Part shown: piece after piece, positions 20,301 through 31,200 of the stretch
Layout: each line of letters begins with the position of its first letter
How positions within the stretch are numbered: position 1 is the first letter of the stretch
Made by a program: the position numbers and the translations under genes
Source: Torymus aiolomorphi
Lineage: Eukaryota; Arthropoda; Insecta; Hymenoptera; Torymidae
Direction: 5' to 3'
Length of the DNA: 64,000 nucleotides
Assembly (NCBI GenBank): GCA_036365515.1
Contig: CM070874.1
Span: 96,134,942-96,198,941, forward strand
The notes under the pieces: model-generated
Databases searched by the model: none
The model's input: the letters and a program-made list of their open reading frames with translations, nothing else
What the model was told of the DNA's origin: nothing

Positions 20301-20604
20301 AAAATTGCTATAAAATGACTTGTAATAGAACAGTATAAAGTTAACTGACAAATTAAAAAATTGATAAACATATTTTTAACAATCGAGGTGGCACATCACA
20401 GACGGAGCGTGGAGACTAAGTCTCCAACCCTATTGTTCATCCACCTTAATCAAAGGCATCAATATTCGTTAATAATTTTTTTATACAAAATTAATTAAAT
20501 GAAACATCAAAAAAGCCATTAGCAGCAATATAGTTTACTCACATCTTCTTCTTAACTCCTTTTTTGCCTCCTTTCGAAAGCCCCTTATTTTTACCCACCG
20601 CCAT
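17312..20604 (-). CDS. RpS3A: Ribosomal protein S3a (eS1), complete
   Basis: A component of the 40S ribosomal subunit. Coding exons on the minus strand: 20604-20543, 19921-19818, 19155-18833, 18281-18120 and 17464-17312 (TAG). They join to 804 nt, 267 residues plus stop, the normal family length. The start is [16 protein letters not shown], followed by [88 protein letters not shown] and a Gly/Glu-rich C-terminus ending VQESV. All splice sites are GT..AG and phases agree. Highly expressed housekeeping gene. The poly(A) signal AATAAA on the minus strand lies about 35 nt past the stop. It is convergent with the reductase gene, stop codons about 450 bp apart. Introns 2 and 3 carry foldback insertions, apparently tolerated. 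Confidence 0.98.
18446..18595. mobile_element. Short foldback element in RpS3A intron 3
   Basis: The centre holds a perfect 24-bp inverted repeat: GAGGCCGCGAAATACTAAAT at 18482 and its complement at 18523-18547. The outer flanks TTTTTGTCCGAAGGCC and GGCCCAAGGACAAAAA are also inverted. GCGAAAT/ATTTCGCG phrases recur throughout. It lies between two exons of an essential gene and is absent from the coding sequence. Confidence 0.65.
19590..19800. repeat. Foldback-type repeat with GAGCGAAGTGAG core in RpS3A intron 2
   Basis: It begins TAGTACATTTCGAC, shared with the start of the element at 41767. It holds a central near-palindrome (TTTTTGCACGAGCGAAGTGA with GTGCAAAAAAG) and inverted flanks (ATTATTTAGCTGGTGTG with CATACCACCTAAATAAT). 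It is one of several loci in the window with a GAGCGAAGC-like core. Confidence 0.5.
20395..20455 (-). ncRNA. GC-rich structured block in RpS3A intron 1 (possible snoRNA)
   Basis: In an AT-rich intron, a 60-bp GC-rich block is bounded by inverted GAGGTGG/CCACCTT ends and contains the dyad GGAGACTAAGTCTCC. Ribosomal protein introns often host snoRNAs, and RPS3A is a snoRNA host gene in vertebrates. I do not see clear C/D boxes or a terminal ACA in the right place, so the assignment is weak. Confidence 0.2.
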
Positions 20605-20640
20605 GATTGAGGCTACAAAACGGAAAGGAGCGTGCAAATA
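20605..20640 (-). promoter_or_regulatory. Probable TOP-type transcription start of RpS3A
   Basis: On the minus strand the start codon is preceded by a pyrimidine tract, CTCCTTTCCGTTTTG, about 15-30 nt upstream. This matches the 5' terminal oligopyrimidine (TOP) start typical of ribosomal protein mRNAs, with a short 5' UTR of about 25 nt. Behind it (20640-20680) is a CGCG-rich promoter-like block. Confidence 0.55.
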
Positions 20641-20699
20641 TCCCCGCACCGCACCGCACGCGGCGCGCCGCGCGACACAACTTGAAGGTGTCGAGTGAC

Positions 20700-22140
20700 G
20701 GTTGATGGCAAGTAACATCGAGCTCTCGATGTATGAGCGCGGGAATTTCATGATAAAATTGAATGAAAAAAATGTAATCTTGTAAATCTTGTGATAACAT
20801 AAGTGGATTAAATTAAAAAATTATACATATCAATTTTAATTTAATATTATTATTTAAAATCTGAAAAATATAACTAATTTTTTTACTTACAGTGTTAAAA
20901 GTTTATGATGCATGTTTTTCTCTTATGAGCTTTGGCATTACGTACCACATGAATAGATAAATATCCGTGTTATTAATTATATGATTCTAGGTAGAATATT
21001 TCTTATAAGGATTGGGATCGTAACTTCATAATGAGATACAGAGTACCAATTCTTATTTATTATGTTGCCTACCGCGCCGACTAAACATTAATAATGGTAC
21101 AACACATATTACAATCATTCGACAAATATAGTTACGAACCGTTTTATTAACGGTAAAAAAATCTGGTAAAAAAAATCAGCTAAAAAGAATAGCTAAAAAA
21201 TACAGCTAGAAAATATAGCTATATCGACCTGAAATACAGCTGTATTTCGTTGGATATTTAGTTATATTTTTTAGCTGAAAATTTAGCTAAATTTTTAGCT
21301 GAAAATCCAAGTAATAAGTTTTCGGAACGAAAATTTAATTTTCATTATAGGAATCTACCAAACCGTTCGAAACTTTACAAAATGGAGTATTATTATTTTG
21401 CGGAGTTTGCGGAATTTGCATTGTACTTATTAATATTAGTATAAGTGGTAGATCACTTAATTAATAATATCCATATTTTTAAATGAGATCCATCCAAGAT
21501 GTATATTTTACATATAGTATAAAAATTGAAATGAGTAAATATAAAAAGTTCACATAACTTTTAAATACAACATAAATTTATTTTTCATTGCAATACAATT
21601 TTACAACTGTGTTATAAGTAACTTTGCATTAAATTTTTTGACGGATCATTTAAAAATTTTGCATTAAAAAATAATCAACCCATAGAAATAAAAACGGTGA
21701 AATAAGACATTGCAGATTTTAGAATCTAAAAAATTATATGTACTTGAATGTAAAATTTAGTAGAAAAATATATTTTATATAAACGTTCAGTGCTACACAA
21801 CAAAGTTTTAGCTTAATAATCGAACTATATCATATTTACGTTTCATACACAACAATGAGCTTACTAAATAAAGTTACTGAATACTTGTGCAGATAAAAAA
21901 GTCAAAAACAGGTATTTATTAAATTAAAGTAAAGAATAAAATGTCTAAGTATCAGTAGATTTTGGATTAATAAATTGTTTATAACTTGTTCCACTTTCAC
22001 AGCAAAAATATAGCTATTACTAAAATTAATTGTATGAATTTCTTATCAAATTGCTATGGCAGAAAAACGTAATTTTTACCGAGAGTTAAAAATGTCAGTT
22101 ATAAAAAACCCTTCTTTTTGAATATCTCTAAGAATTTCGT
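20700..22140. other. AT-rich intergenic region with TAGCTAAAAA minisatellite
   Basis: I see no gene. At 21150-21310 the phrase TAGCTAAAAA and its complement recur about ten times around a GAAATACAGCTGTATTTCG palindrome, which makes a small local foldback. The remainder shows no pattern. Confidence 0.4.
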
Positions 22141-22146
22141 ATATGT

Positions 22147-22578
22147 CATGCAAATCCGCGGACTACAGACTTCAACTGGGGTACAAAAACGGAAAAATTT
22201 TTTTTTGAGGGCACACCTACCACATAAGGTTTTTTCGGTTCTTTTAGGGTTCCCCAACATGAAAATACTCGTGAACACTCATTATCCGTTGCCAAGCTTT
22301 TTTGCCGACGAAATCAATTTTTCTTATGGAAATTTAACATGGGAAAAATGGAAGAAAAGTAATCATTGATGATTAACGAATAGCAAACTATTGAAGAGGC
22401 CAAACCAAATTTCACAAAAAAAAACCATTAAAGTTGAAGAATAGAGCTTTAATTTGAGATAAGAATCGTTAAAATCGGTCGATTCTGTGCAACCGAAAAA
22501 ACCTTATGTGGTAGGTGTGCCCTCAAAAATTTTTTCCGTTTTTGTACCCCAGTTGTTGTCTGTAGTCCGAGGATTTGA
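22147..22578. mobile_element. Foldback element with about 85-bp inverted ends
   Basis: The left arm (GGACTACAGAC, GGGGTACAAAAACGG, GAGGGCACACCTACCACATA, AGG) returns in reverse complement at 22490-22573. The flanking CAAATCC is also inverted. The core at 22376-22480 (AGCAAACTATTGAAGAGGCC, then GAGATAAGAATCG) resembles the inside of the element at 52513-53041, so the two share a family. Confidence 0.65.
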
Positions 22579-23065
22579 ACATATAAAAGTAAAATTATAC
22601 ATAAAATGAAAATAAACAAATTAAATTATTCGTAGATTCAAATATTGTAAATTTATTGTTTGTGGTGGATAATTTTCTGGGTTGCAATTTGAAATCTATG
22701 TATCATAATTAGTTTTTTTATATTTTTAAGAATATCTTAATTTTAGTATATATTGTTTTAATTTCCAACAATAGCTTTTTTATAAAAATAAGTAAAATAG
22801 TAACATTGATTAATTAATTTAAAGTTTATGGGCGCATAATATATGCAGACGTAAACAATGAAAACAAATACGATTTTTGGTAATTACCTATATGTACCTT
22901 TCATATTAAATTAAACTTTAGACTTACCTACGCATATTTAAAATTTACTATTTTTCGTATTCCGTAACATTTTGACTTTGATATATAATCATAAAATATA
23001 ATTAAATAGATAAAATTAAACAATTTGTCCAAATTTATTGCTGGTCTCGATTTTCTTTAAATAAT

Positions 23066-23878
23066 CTATAAATATATCAATTTTAAAGACTGCATTTTTA
23101 TGGAGCATTGAACGCATTGTATTTATAATTTATAAAAGTAATATAATTTACAAGACCACAATTCGCAAAATTCATATCAAGTAAAGGACCGGCAGTGAAA
23201 CGACAAGGTACACTGCTTCTCAGTAGCATCAATTTAACTAATAATTTAGTTTTTGCAGAAAATTTGTACCAACCACATGAATAACTGCAATATTATAATG
23301 ATTAAAATGATTAAAATAACTATAACATATTGTAAAATTTAAATAGGTATGGACATACATCGTTTGAAAAAGCTCTTGACTAGTATCAATCAGTTTTTGA
23401 CCCGGCCAATTCACGTAGAACATGTAAAGCACACCTCCTGCCCATAATAGAAATATTCTCATAAAATTTATGGGATTTTCAATATTTATGACCAGCTATC
23501 ACAGTATAAATCATATTCAAATAAGAAATTAATTTGAGAAACAATGAAATATTTAATTTATTTCAGGTGCTACATACATTAACAGTAAATAAACTTAGTC
23601 CAAGCAATAGTATTCCAGATACAAAGAAAAAACAGTCAGTGTAAGCAGATTGTATAAGCTCTGCAAATCTATAAAGCAATCAATATTTCTATGAATATAA
23701 CTGTAAAATTGTTTGTATAATAAATTACGTTGATATTAATTATATTATACTAAACTCAATTGCTTTTTTATGCATTTGTATAGACCTTAAAATACTCTTG
23801 TGCACATAATCGTCGAATAATTGCGAGTTATATTGCGTATGATTTGTCACAATTTCAAATACATTTTTTAATCGATAC
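23066..23878 (-). CDS. Odorant receptor (7tm_6), five 3' exons
   Basis: Insect odorant receptors are seven-transmembrane ligand-gated cation channels that work with Orco in olfactory neurons. Minus-strand exons: 23878-23751 (YRLKNVFEIV, HKKAIEF), 23660-23578 (LIQSAYTDCFFFVSGILLLG), 23495-23359 (FMRIFLLWAGGVLYMFY, NWPGQKLIDTS), 23284-23152 (CGWYKFSAK, LMLLRSSVPCRFTAGPL) and a short last exon 23089-23066 ending TAG. The WPGQKLID and S..PC..TAG signatures are those of the receptor C-terminus. All joins keep frame and use GT..AG. The first exon begins with one nucleotide that completes the codon left open by the exon at 60593-60329, so I read both as one gene with a 36-kb intron. The last exon is short for the family and is the least certain part. 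Confidence 0.85.
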
Positions 23879-24639
23879 CTAAAATATATAATAGTAAATC
23901 TTATCATTAGAACTTGATTTATTCAGAGCTTCAATTCGTCTTACATCATTTAACATCGACATTTATACTTTACCTCCAGTAATTCTAAACCGGTTTAGTT
24001 AATAATATAGGGTGCATGACTTGTGAGAGTAGCATTAAATAATAATCCGCGTAAACAAAATTTTGCGGGCAATCCGGCAATATATGAGAGATATGCAGCT
24101 CTCGCGCCTGAGCCGAAAATTAATAAAATGAAAAAACAAAAAAAAAAAAAAAAGACGTTAAAAGCAATCCTATTGGGCATGTATATTCAATTTGAGAAGT
24201 TATTATTTTATACTTAATCGTATACGTGGTAGACTACTGGGAGGTGGTCGGTCACTGGCACTTCTATCCTAAATTGTTTAACAATACCTTCCTAACGAAC
24301 ATTTTTATACCGATTTATTTTTTGTCTAGGAAAATACAAAAATAATATAAAAAATTTTCAAAAATGTATATACTTTTTCTGAATCTGCAGTCAGAATTGA
24401 CAAATTTCCAGTAAAAAGGTTCAAAACATCAACTTGAATATCAGTGGAAATTCAATTCTGTTATATCTATAGATATTCGGTTTTAAATCGGTGAACCCAT
24501 TTCTTTCCAAGCGTACATTTTCATATCGATTTTTCAAAGCATTATTTAAGATTCAGAGTGAGCATTTTAACGGTAACGTCAAATGAGAAAAAAATCTGGG
24601 TTTTTCTTTAAATTTTTGAAATTAATAATTTTTGTACTG

Positions 24640-25470
24640 AACAAGTTTAATTCTTGTCGGAATTTTGTTTTTTTATACCTGCAAGATCCCTAGTTTTACA
24701 TACTTTTGATTAGTTGGGCAATTCTAAATGTAGTATCAGATGATTTTTCAAGCGCAGAAAGATAATGTATCTCCAAGCAATTTGAATAAACTAAAATGCT
24801 CTTTTCGATTGAAAAGTATTTATTTGCAATCATTCAGAAAGTTACAGCTAGTTGTCCATAAATTCGTGCACATGGTTAAAACAAATATCTTTTTTAAATT
24901 GGGAATAACTTTCTGGGTTTTGAATAATTGTAAATTTTTCCTTCGGCAGATCGATATAAAATTACTCAAGAAACAAAAAAAGACAAAACTAAAATTGGTT
25001 GAAAAACAAAAAAATTGCAGTATTTTAACAACTGTTGTTTGTGGTGACGATATCCGTTTTTCAGATATCGACATTTTGTTAATAGTATATTACATACCTA
25101 GATCAGTAAAATAAGAAATGTCTCAGATCACATCTAATTGTCGGTCGAGGCGAAGCCAAGGTTGACAAACATGTGATCTGAGCCTTTCTTTTTTACTGGC
25201 TAAGGTGTGTATACTATTTTTCTGCTCGACGGCGCCGGAAAGCGGCAACTTTGTTTCGCGCAGCGGCCAGGAAGTTGGTGCTTTCCGGCAGGAGGGCAGA
25301 AAAGAAGTTTGCTTAGTCACGTTAAATACACTTTTTAATATATTGACGATGTATCATTTTAAATAAATTAATCACATTACACCATTGGTTTTTCCAATTT
25401 TAGCTCACCTCCGCATTTAGCACTGCGTTGACTATATAGTCCCTATAGGGAGTTGTGTTCGAACCACTCT
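24640..25470. mobile_element. Old copy of the foldback element found at 37335-38880
   Basis: Several blocks match the element inserted in the Penelope copy: GAAAGTTACAGCTAGTTGTC with TAAATTCGTGCACATGGTTA (compare 37670-37700), ACTAAAATTGGTTGAAAAAC (compare 38619), the CATTTTAAATAAATTAATCA run and the end GCATTTAGCACTGCGTTGAC. The 124-codon frame at 24740-25114 follows from this repeat and has no family motif. It is interrupted at about 25110-25320 by unrelated inverted GC-rich sequence. Confidence 0.55.
25110..25320. repeat. GC-rich foldback insert
   Basis: Two nested inverted pairs: CTCAGATCACAT (25122) with ATGTGATCTGAG (25170), and TTTTCTGC..CCGGAAAGC with GCTTTCCGG..GGCAGAAAA (25217-25300). 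It breaks the homology between the repeat at 24640-25470 and its relatives. Origin unknown. Confidence 0.45.
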
Positions 25471-25751
25471 TCTCTTTTCTCTTGTAAGAAAAATTCTAAT
25501 TTTAACAAAATTAATTTCTGTCTCAAAATCCGTCCTAATAACATTAACAAAAAATATTTTTCAATAAAAAAATGTTTCTTTCGGTAAGTACAAGAAGAAA
25601 AATGGGCACATTATGAACAATAATAATCTTGTCTGTTTGATTCATAATTTATTTATGAAAGGTGTGATTTTTTACTTTATATTTAAAAAAGAATCGTTTT
25701 TAAATCCAAACAATTGGAGAGATATTGATTTTTTTCAATCATAGTACATTA

Positions 25752-25925
25752 CGCAACAACACGGAGAGAAGTAGGCAGCGTATATACTGCTGCGCTCCGA
25801 AGCACTACCGTCTATATACTCGAGCTCTTTTTTCCGTGCACGACGACTGTATCAACCAAAGCAGGAGCTTTCACGATGTACTGCATGGTGTTTCCCCCTG
25901 TAATAGTCGATAGTCCGTCCATATC
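25752..25925. repeat. Dispersed repeat, inverted partner at 58914-59097
   Basis: The stretch CACGGAGAGAAGTAGGCAG..GTATATACTGCTGCGCTC..CTATATACTCGAGCTC..CAAAGCAGGAGCTTTCACGA returns in reverse complement with about 80-90% agreement (by eye) at 58914-59097. It is a mobile or duplicated sequence without coding capacity. Confidence 0.6.
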
Positions 25926-26282
25926 AGGTCATCAGCGGATACAGACGAATTTCGCGATTGCTGCTGATTGATTTACGTTTTCTTCCTTTTTTAATTTATG
26001 TTATGTTATTATTATGATGGATAACATCATTAGATATTTATCTGAATGGAATTTATCAGATATTTTATACTTTTTTCATGGTAAGTAGGGTAGTGGTCCG
26101 TATTAGTGTGCCTGTCCACATTTGTGTGCCCTATTATTAAAACGTATCCTAGAAGTGAACGAGTAAAAACGTAACACTAAAATATTTTTTTTTATAAAGT
26201 ATAGTTAATTAAGTTTAAATAGAATTAATTACTTAATTTGTTTTCATTTACTATAACTTTAAAAAAGAACTTTCAAAAATAT

Positions 26283-27778
26283 TGTTCTCGCGTTCGCCAG
26301 CTTCCAAATGAACCTGGATAGTTCGAATAAAATTAGTACATATTCTTCACGTGGATTCCTACCTAACCATTGAGCGCGAAATTCAAACACATAAATTGAC
26401 TCGTTTGAGCCGTACTAATATTCAAATATAATGAAACAATCTTGAACATGCTATTAAATTCAATAGTGGATAAGTTAGCAAATAACAAAAACATTTGTAA
26501 TATGTGAATTATCATTATCATTTATTATTACCAGTTTAAAGACAAATATAACATCAAATCGTTGAAATTGAATGGAGTATTTCGATTTCACATCGCAAAC
26601 TCGACCTTGATCCGGTAAACATAATCGGCAAGAACCCGCATGCCGCTCGCCAATAGCAATGATCGCTCGCGGCCGAATAATAATGAGAGATAATCTAGTT
26701 GCGCTAATAATTGTCTCTAATTACTAGAGATTCTCGGAATCTCGCAAAGGTGGCCACCTTGGGTGAGCCTCGCATGAATGCGGAACGCCGTGTCGCACGA
26801 CTCGCATCTGCAAATGACAAGAAATTCGTCGAACAGCGCCACAATGGCCGAGCTGTACGAATTCTTGTTGCGATAGCGGACCCGTCGGTCGGCTTCATCG
26901 CACGAATTGCATGGAAGGGGCTGAAGATTCTCGGAACCTTGCCCGAATGGCCGTGTCGCACGAGCCTGCGCATGAATGCGGAACGCCGTGTCGCACGACT
27001 CGCATCTGCAAATGACAAGAAATTCGTCGAACAGCGCCACAATGGCCGAGCTGTACGAATTCTTGTTGCGATAGCGGACCCGTCGGTCGGCTTCATCGCA
27101 CGAATTGCATGGAAGGGGCTGAAGATTCTCGGAACCTTGCCCGAATGGCCGTGTCGCACGAGCCTGCGCATAATTCGCTTCGCCCGCTTCGACGAGCGTG
27201 TTATGAGTGTCGTCGCGCATCCCGCGAACGCCTCTCAACCTGGTCATACTTCACGCCTTCGAGTCGGATATTTACCTGGCAACTGTAGATGGTGCACTTC
27301 TAGGGGCCGCTGCCGTGTTTCTTAACACCTCGTCTGAGGCGAAGGCGAGAAGAGCGATGCAGACTGTTGCGGAGCCTTAACACCTCGTCTGAGGCGAAGG
27401 CGAGAAGAGCGATGCAGACTGTTGCGGAACCGTCTTCTTTTCACCTCCGTTTCAATCCTCCCCTTGGAGAGCGAGACAAACGAGCTGATGCGGGGACGAC
27501 CGATCCAACGCAAGAAAAAGCTCTTCCTCTTTCTACTTCTTCCAGTGGTGTGCTTGTGAGAGCGCGCGCAGAGACTAGCGAGGAAGGAAAAACGCGCCAG
27601 CTCTTGCCCCTCCTTCGTCGTCGAATTCTACCAGAGAGAGCGCGCCGCTGATTGGGCCGCCAAAACTCACGCTCGCCAGTCCGCAGTGCCCGTCCAAAGG
27701 TGCACGATCGAACATCGCGCATGCGCGCCCTACGAACGCCGAACCTACTCCCACCGAATACGTCTTTACGCTCCAACG
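26283..27778 (-). repeat. BEL/Pao 3' LTR (1496 bp)
   Basis: Nearly identical to 33476-34828, but with two tandem copies of a 198-bp unit (starting at 26773 and 26971) where the other LTR has one, and two copies of a 55-bp unit (27323, 27378) where the other has three. The net difference is 143 bp, exactly the observed length difference. Open frames across the tandem units on both strands are artefacts. The inner end is preceded, on the minus strand, by the purine run ACGGGGGGAGGA. Confidence 0.95.
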
Positions 27779-28058
27779 TCCTCCCCCCGTTGCGAGAGAG
27801 CACGAGCAAGGAATCGCACAGGTGTTAATGCTTGCTACGTTATGAACATCTTATGAACTAACGCGGGCCTTAAATCTAACGAATAGCTTAAACACTAATA
27901 CGAAAAGTTTACAATAAATTAACGCAATCCCTTACCCTTGACATGAACGTCGCGCGCAAACGCCTCGCCTAGTAACGATATGCCCCTGGGCACCGAGTAA
28001 CTTATTGAAGCGCCAATGAATCACGAATAACTGACCCGTGTCGCAACTGTCCAACTCA

Positions 28059-28292
28059 TCATGCGTCACCTGACTCGGTGAGATGTGGAATCGGACACAA
28101 ACGTGTGACGTTACGAATGTATTCTCCTTGCGCGGTTCTGACCTTTGCGACTCGCACTATGCCGTCACTACCTGGATACATTTCGAGCACTACCCCCAAA
28201 GGCCATCGACCGCATTGGTGGTCCTTTTCGATGACCACTACTATTGAGCCATTCGACAATTTTCCCTTTCCCTCTACCCACTTTTGACGTTT
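28059..28292 (-). pseudogene. Integrase C-terminal tail behind the TAG stop
   Basis: 77 codons in the same frame as pol. WPLGVVLEMYPGSDGIVRV and RNVTRLCPIP are the DUF5641-type tail of Pao integrases. It is separated from pol only by the TAG at 28293. Confidence 0.8.
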
Positions 28293-31200
28293 CTATAACT
28301 CGCTCAAATACTCTAGGTGCCAACTCTTCCAGAAATCTTGCGCTGTCTTCGTGATGTAGCGCCAAATTGAGAGTCTGTTGCGTGGTATGGTAGTATAATC
28401 CGGTTGAGGTAACAAAGTAAGTGGACGACCTACGAGAAAATGAGCTGGAGTAAGAGCCGCAGGGTCATTTGGGTCGGCGGAGGTAAGCCCGATCGGACGC
28501 GAGTTTAGAATGGCTTCAATTTCCGTGGCTAGGGTGGTAAACACTTCGAATGTGAGCGACGTGTTTCCTATCACCCTATAAAAATGGTGCTTGAACGACT
28601 TTACCGCCGCTTCCCAAATTCCCCCGAAATGCGGCGATAACGGTGGGTTGAATTGCCACTCTATGTTGAGGCGAGAGGCATACATGGACACGGATGTTTT
28701 GAATAAGTCGCTGTTATGCAGAGCGAATATTTCGCGTAACTGACTAGCGGCGCCGATGAAGTTTGTCCCATTGTCCGAATACACGTTTGACGGTATTCCT
28801 CGACGCCCGATGAAACGTCTGAGGGCAGCGAGGAATCGCTCCGTGGACAGATCACTCACGATCTCGATGTGAACCGCCTTAGTGGCCATGCATATAAATA
28901 TACACCCATAACCCTTTATCGTCACGCGATTCTTATGCTCCCTTTCCTTTAATAATACAGGCCCGAAAAAATCTACGCCAACGTGACCAAATGCAAAATG
29001 TTGCTGGACTCGGGACGGCGGTAGATCGGCCATCTTGCTGAACATGGGGCTCGGACGTCGTCGCGTGCATTCCACACATCGGCGCACGATTCTTTTTACC
29101 TGGGCCATGCCGTCGGTCAACCAGAATCGATGGCGTATGTTGCATAGCGTTGTCCGTGCCCCGGCATGGAATAAACGTACATGTTCCTCTCGGATAATTG
29201 AATCAGTCACGTGGTGATGGGAAGGGAGCAACACGGGATGTTTTTGCGAGTCAGGCACGAGCGCGTTTCGCAATCTTCCTCCTACTCGGAGTATACCATG
29301 TTGATCGAGATACGGATCTAAAGATGCTAATCTTCCACTCTTTGCCACCTTTCCGTCGATAATTCGCTTGATCTCGTCGGCGTATTGTTGACCTTGTATT
29401 AGCTTCCAGATCCTTTGCTCAGCCTCATCCCTTTCGACTCTATTCAACACCAAAGCCGTTGGTTTGGCACGCATTGAAACGCGCAGGCAATAAGCGGTGA
29501 CTCGGATCAATCTTGCATATGAAGAGATGGTCTTGAGAAATGAGTCGTCCGCGCTCATGGTCAAACACATCGGCTTGCGTAGCCCAGGCAACTCGGAAAG
29601 ACGGCTCCTTGGCTTGATAGGCCATTGGGTTTCAGGCTGGTTCAACCATGGGAGTCCGCAGAACCATGTTTTATTTTGAACGAACTCGGTGGGCGTTTGT
29701 CCGCGAGAAAGTGGATCAGCGAGGTTTTCCCTACTTCGAACATGTCGCCATTCTATGGAATTTGAGGCCCGTTGGATTTCGGCAACGCGATTCCCCTCAA
29801 AGACGTGTAGATCACTCGGCGATTTCTCCAACCAATGCAGGACGATCTCGGAATCTGTCCAAAAAATGATTCTCTCGAAGACGAGGTTCAACGCGTCTGG
29901 GGATTCCATAAATAAACGCGTCAACAATACCGCCCCACACAGCTCCAACCGCGGTATGGATACTTGACTCACTGGAGCCACTCGCGATTTAGCGCACGCC
30001 AATCGGACAAGTACATGGCCCTTCGCGTCTACTGACCGTAAGTACAGGCATGCGCCGTAGCCGCGCTTACTGGCGTCACAAAAGCCGTGCAATTGCACCC
30101 GTTCGTAGTCTGATAATATCAAATGTCGAGGAATAGCTAAGGTCTGAATCAAATGCAACTGCGTAGCGAACATTTGCCATGTTGCATGAAGAGCTTGCGG
30201 AACCGATTCATCCCAGGCAATTTTCAGCTTCCAACAATCTTGGATGATTATTTTTAGGGCTAACACCAGCGGACCGAGCAATCCAAGGGGATCAAATATC
30301 TTTGCGATCTCCGATAAGATGATGCGCTTCGTGACCTTGCCAGAGAAATCGATATTCTTAACTAAGTACGCCAATTCATCCGTACGCGAAAGCCAGATGA
30401 TCCCCAGCGTTTTACGGGAGGAGTCAGACCCGACGTCCATTGACGCGAACTCCCTTTGTTCTGAATTATCCATAACATGGTCATGGTTGGACACCCATTT
30501 GCGGATATTGAATCCTCCGCTGTGGAGTAGTTTTGTCATTTCATCACGTAGCTCCGTGATCGTCGCAAGCGAGTCTGCCCCCGTGATCCAGTCGTCTACA
30601 TAAAATTCGCGCGTCAGCGCCAAACTGGCGCGAGGAAATCGAGATTTTTCGTCCTCCGCGAGTTGGTGCAGCGTTCGGATGGCCAAGAACGGAGCCGATG
30701 ACACTCCGAAGGTTACCGTGTTCAACTGGAATGTCCGCACCCCTCCGTCCTGCCACCAAAGTACCCTTTGGTATTTCCGGTCGCGTGGATCGATTAAAAT
30801 CTGACGATACATCTGTTCGATATCGGCAGTAAGAACGTATTTATAGAGCCGAAACCGAAGTAGATGCTCAAACAATTTTGGTTGAAGAGTTGGACCGGTT
30901 CTCAGCGATTGATTGAGCGATTGACCGGAATCGGATTTTGCCGACGCGTCGAACACTACGCGGACCTTGGTGGTCGAAGTTGTTGCTTTAAAAACGGCGT
31001 GGTGCGGCATGTAATACGAGCCCTCCGACGAATCCTCGTCAACAAGAGACATGTGATGTTGATCCAAATAATCTCGAAGTACCGCGGTGTATTCGCACTT
31101 TAGAGTGGGATGTGAGTTGAATCTGCGTTGTAACGAGAGCAGCCTGCGGGCTGCTTGAGCTTGTGAATTCCCTAGTCTAGGCGCACCGTCCTTGAAAGGC

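Noticed and set aside
24740..25114. 124-codon Lys-rich protein
   Set aside because: The sequence aligns with the non-coding arms of the foldback family at 37335-38880.
26704..27325. Long overlapping open frames on both strands (up to 204 codons)
   Set aside because: They lie in the tandem 198-bp units of the BEL LTR; the same frames occur in the other LTR and have no family motif.
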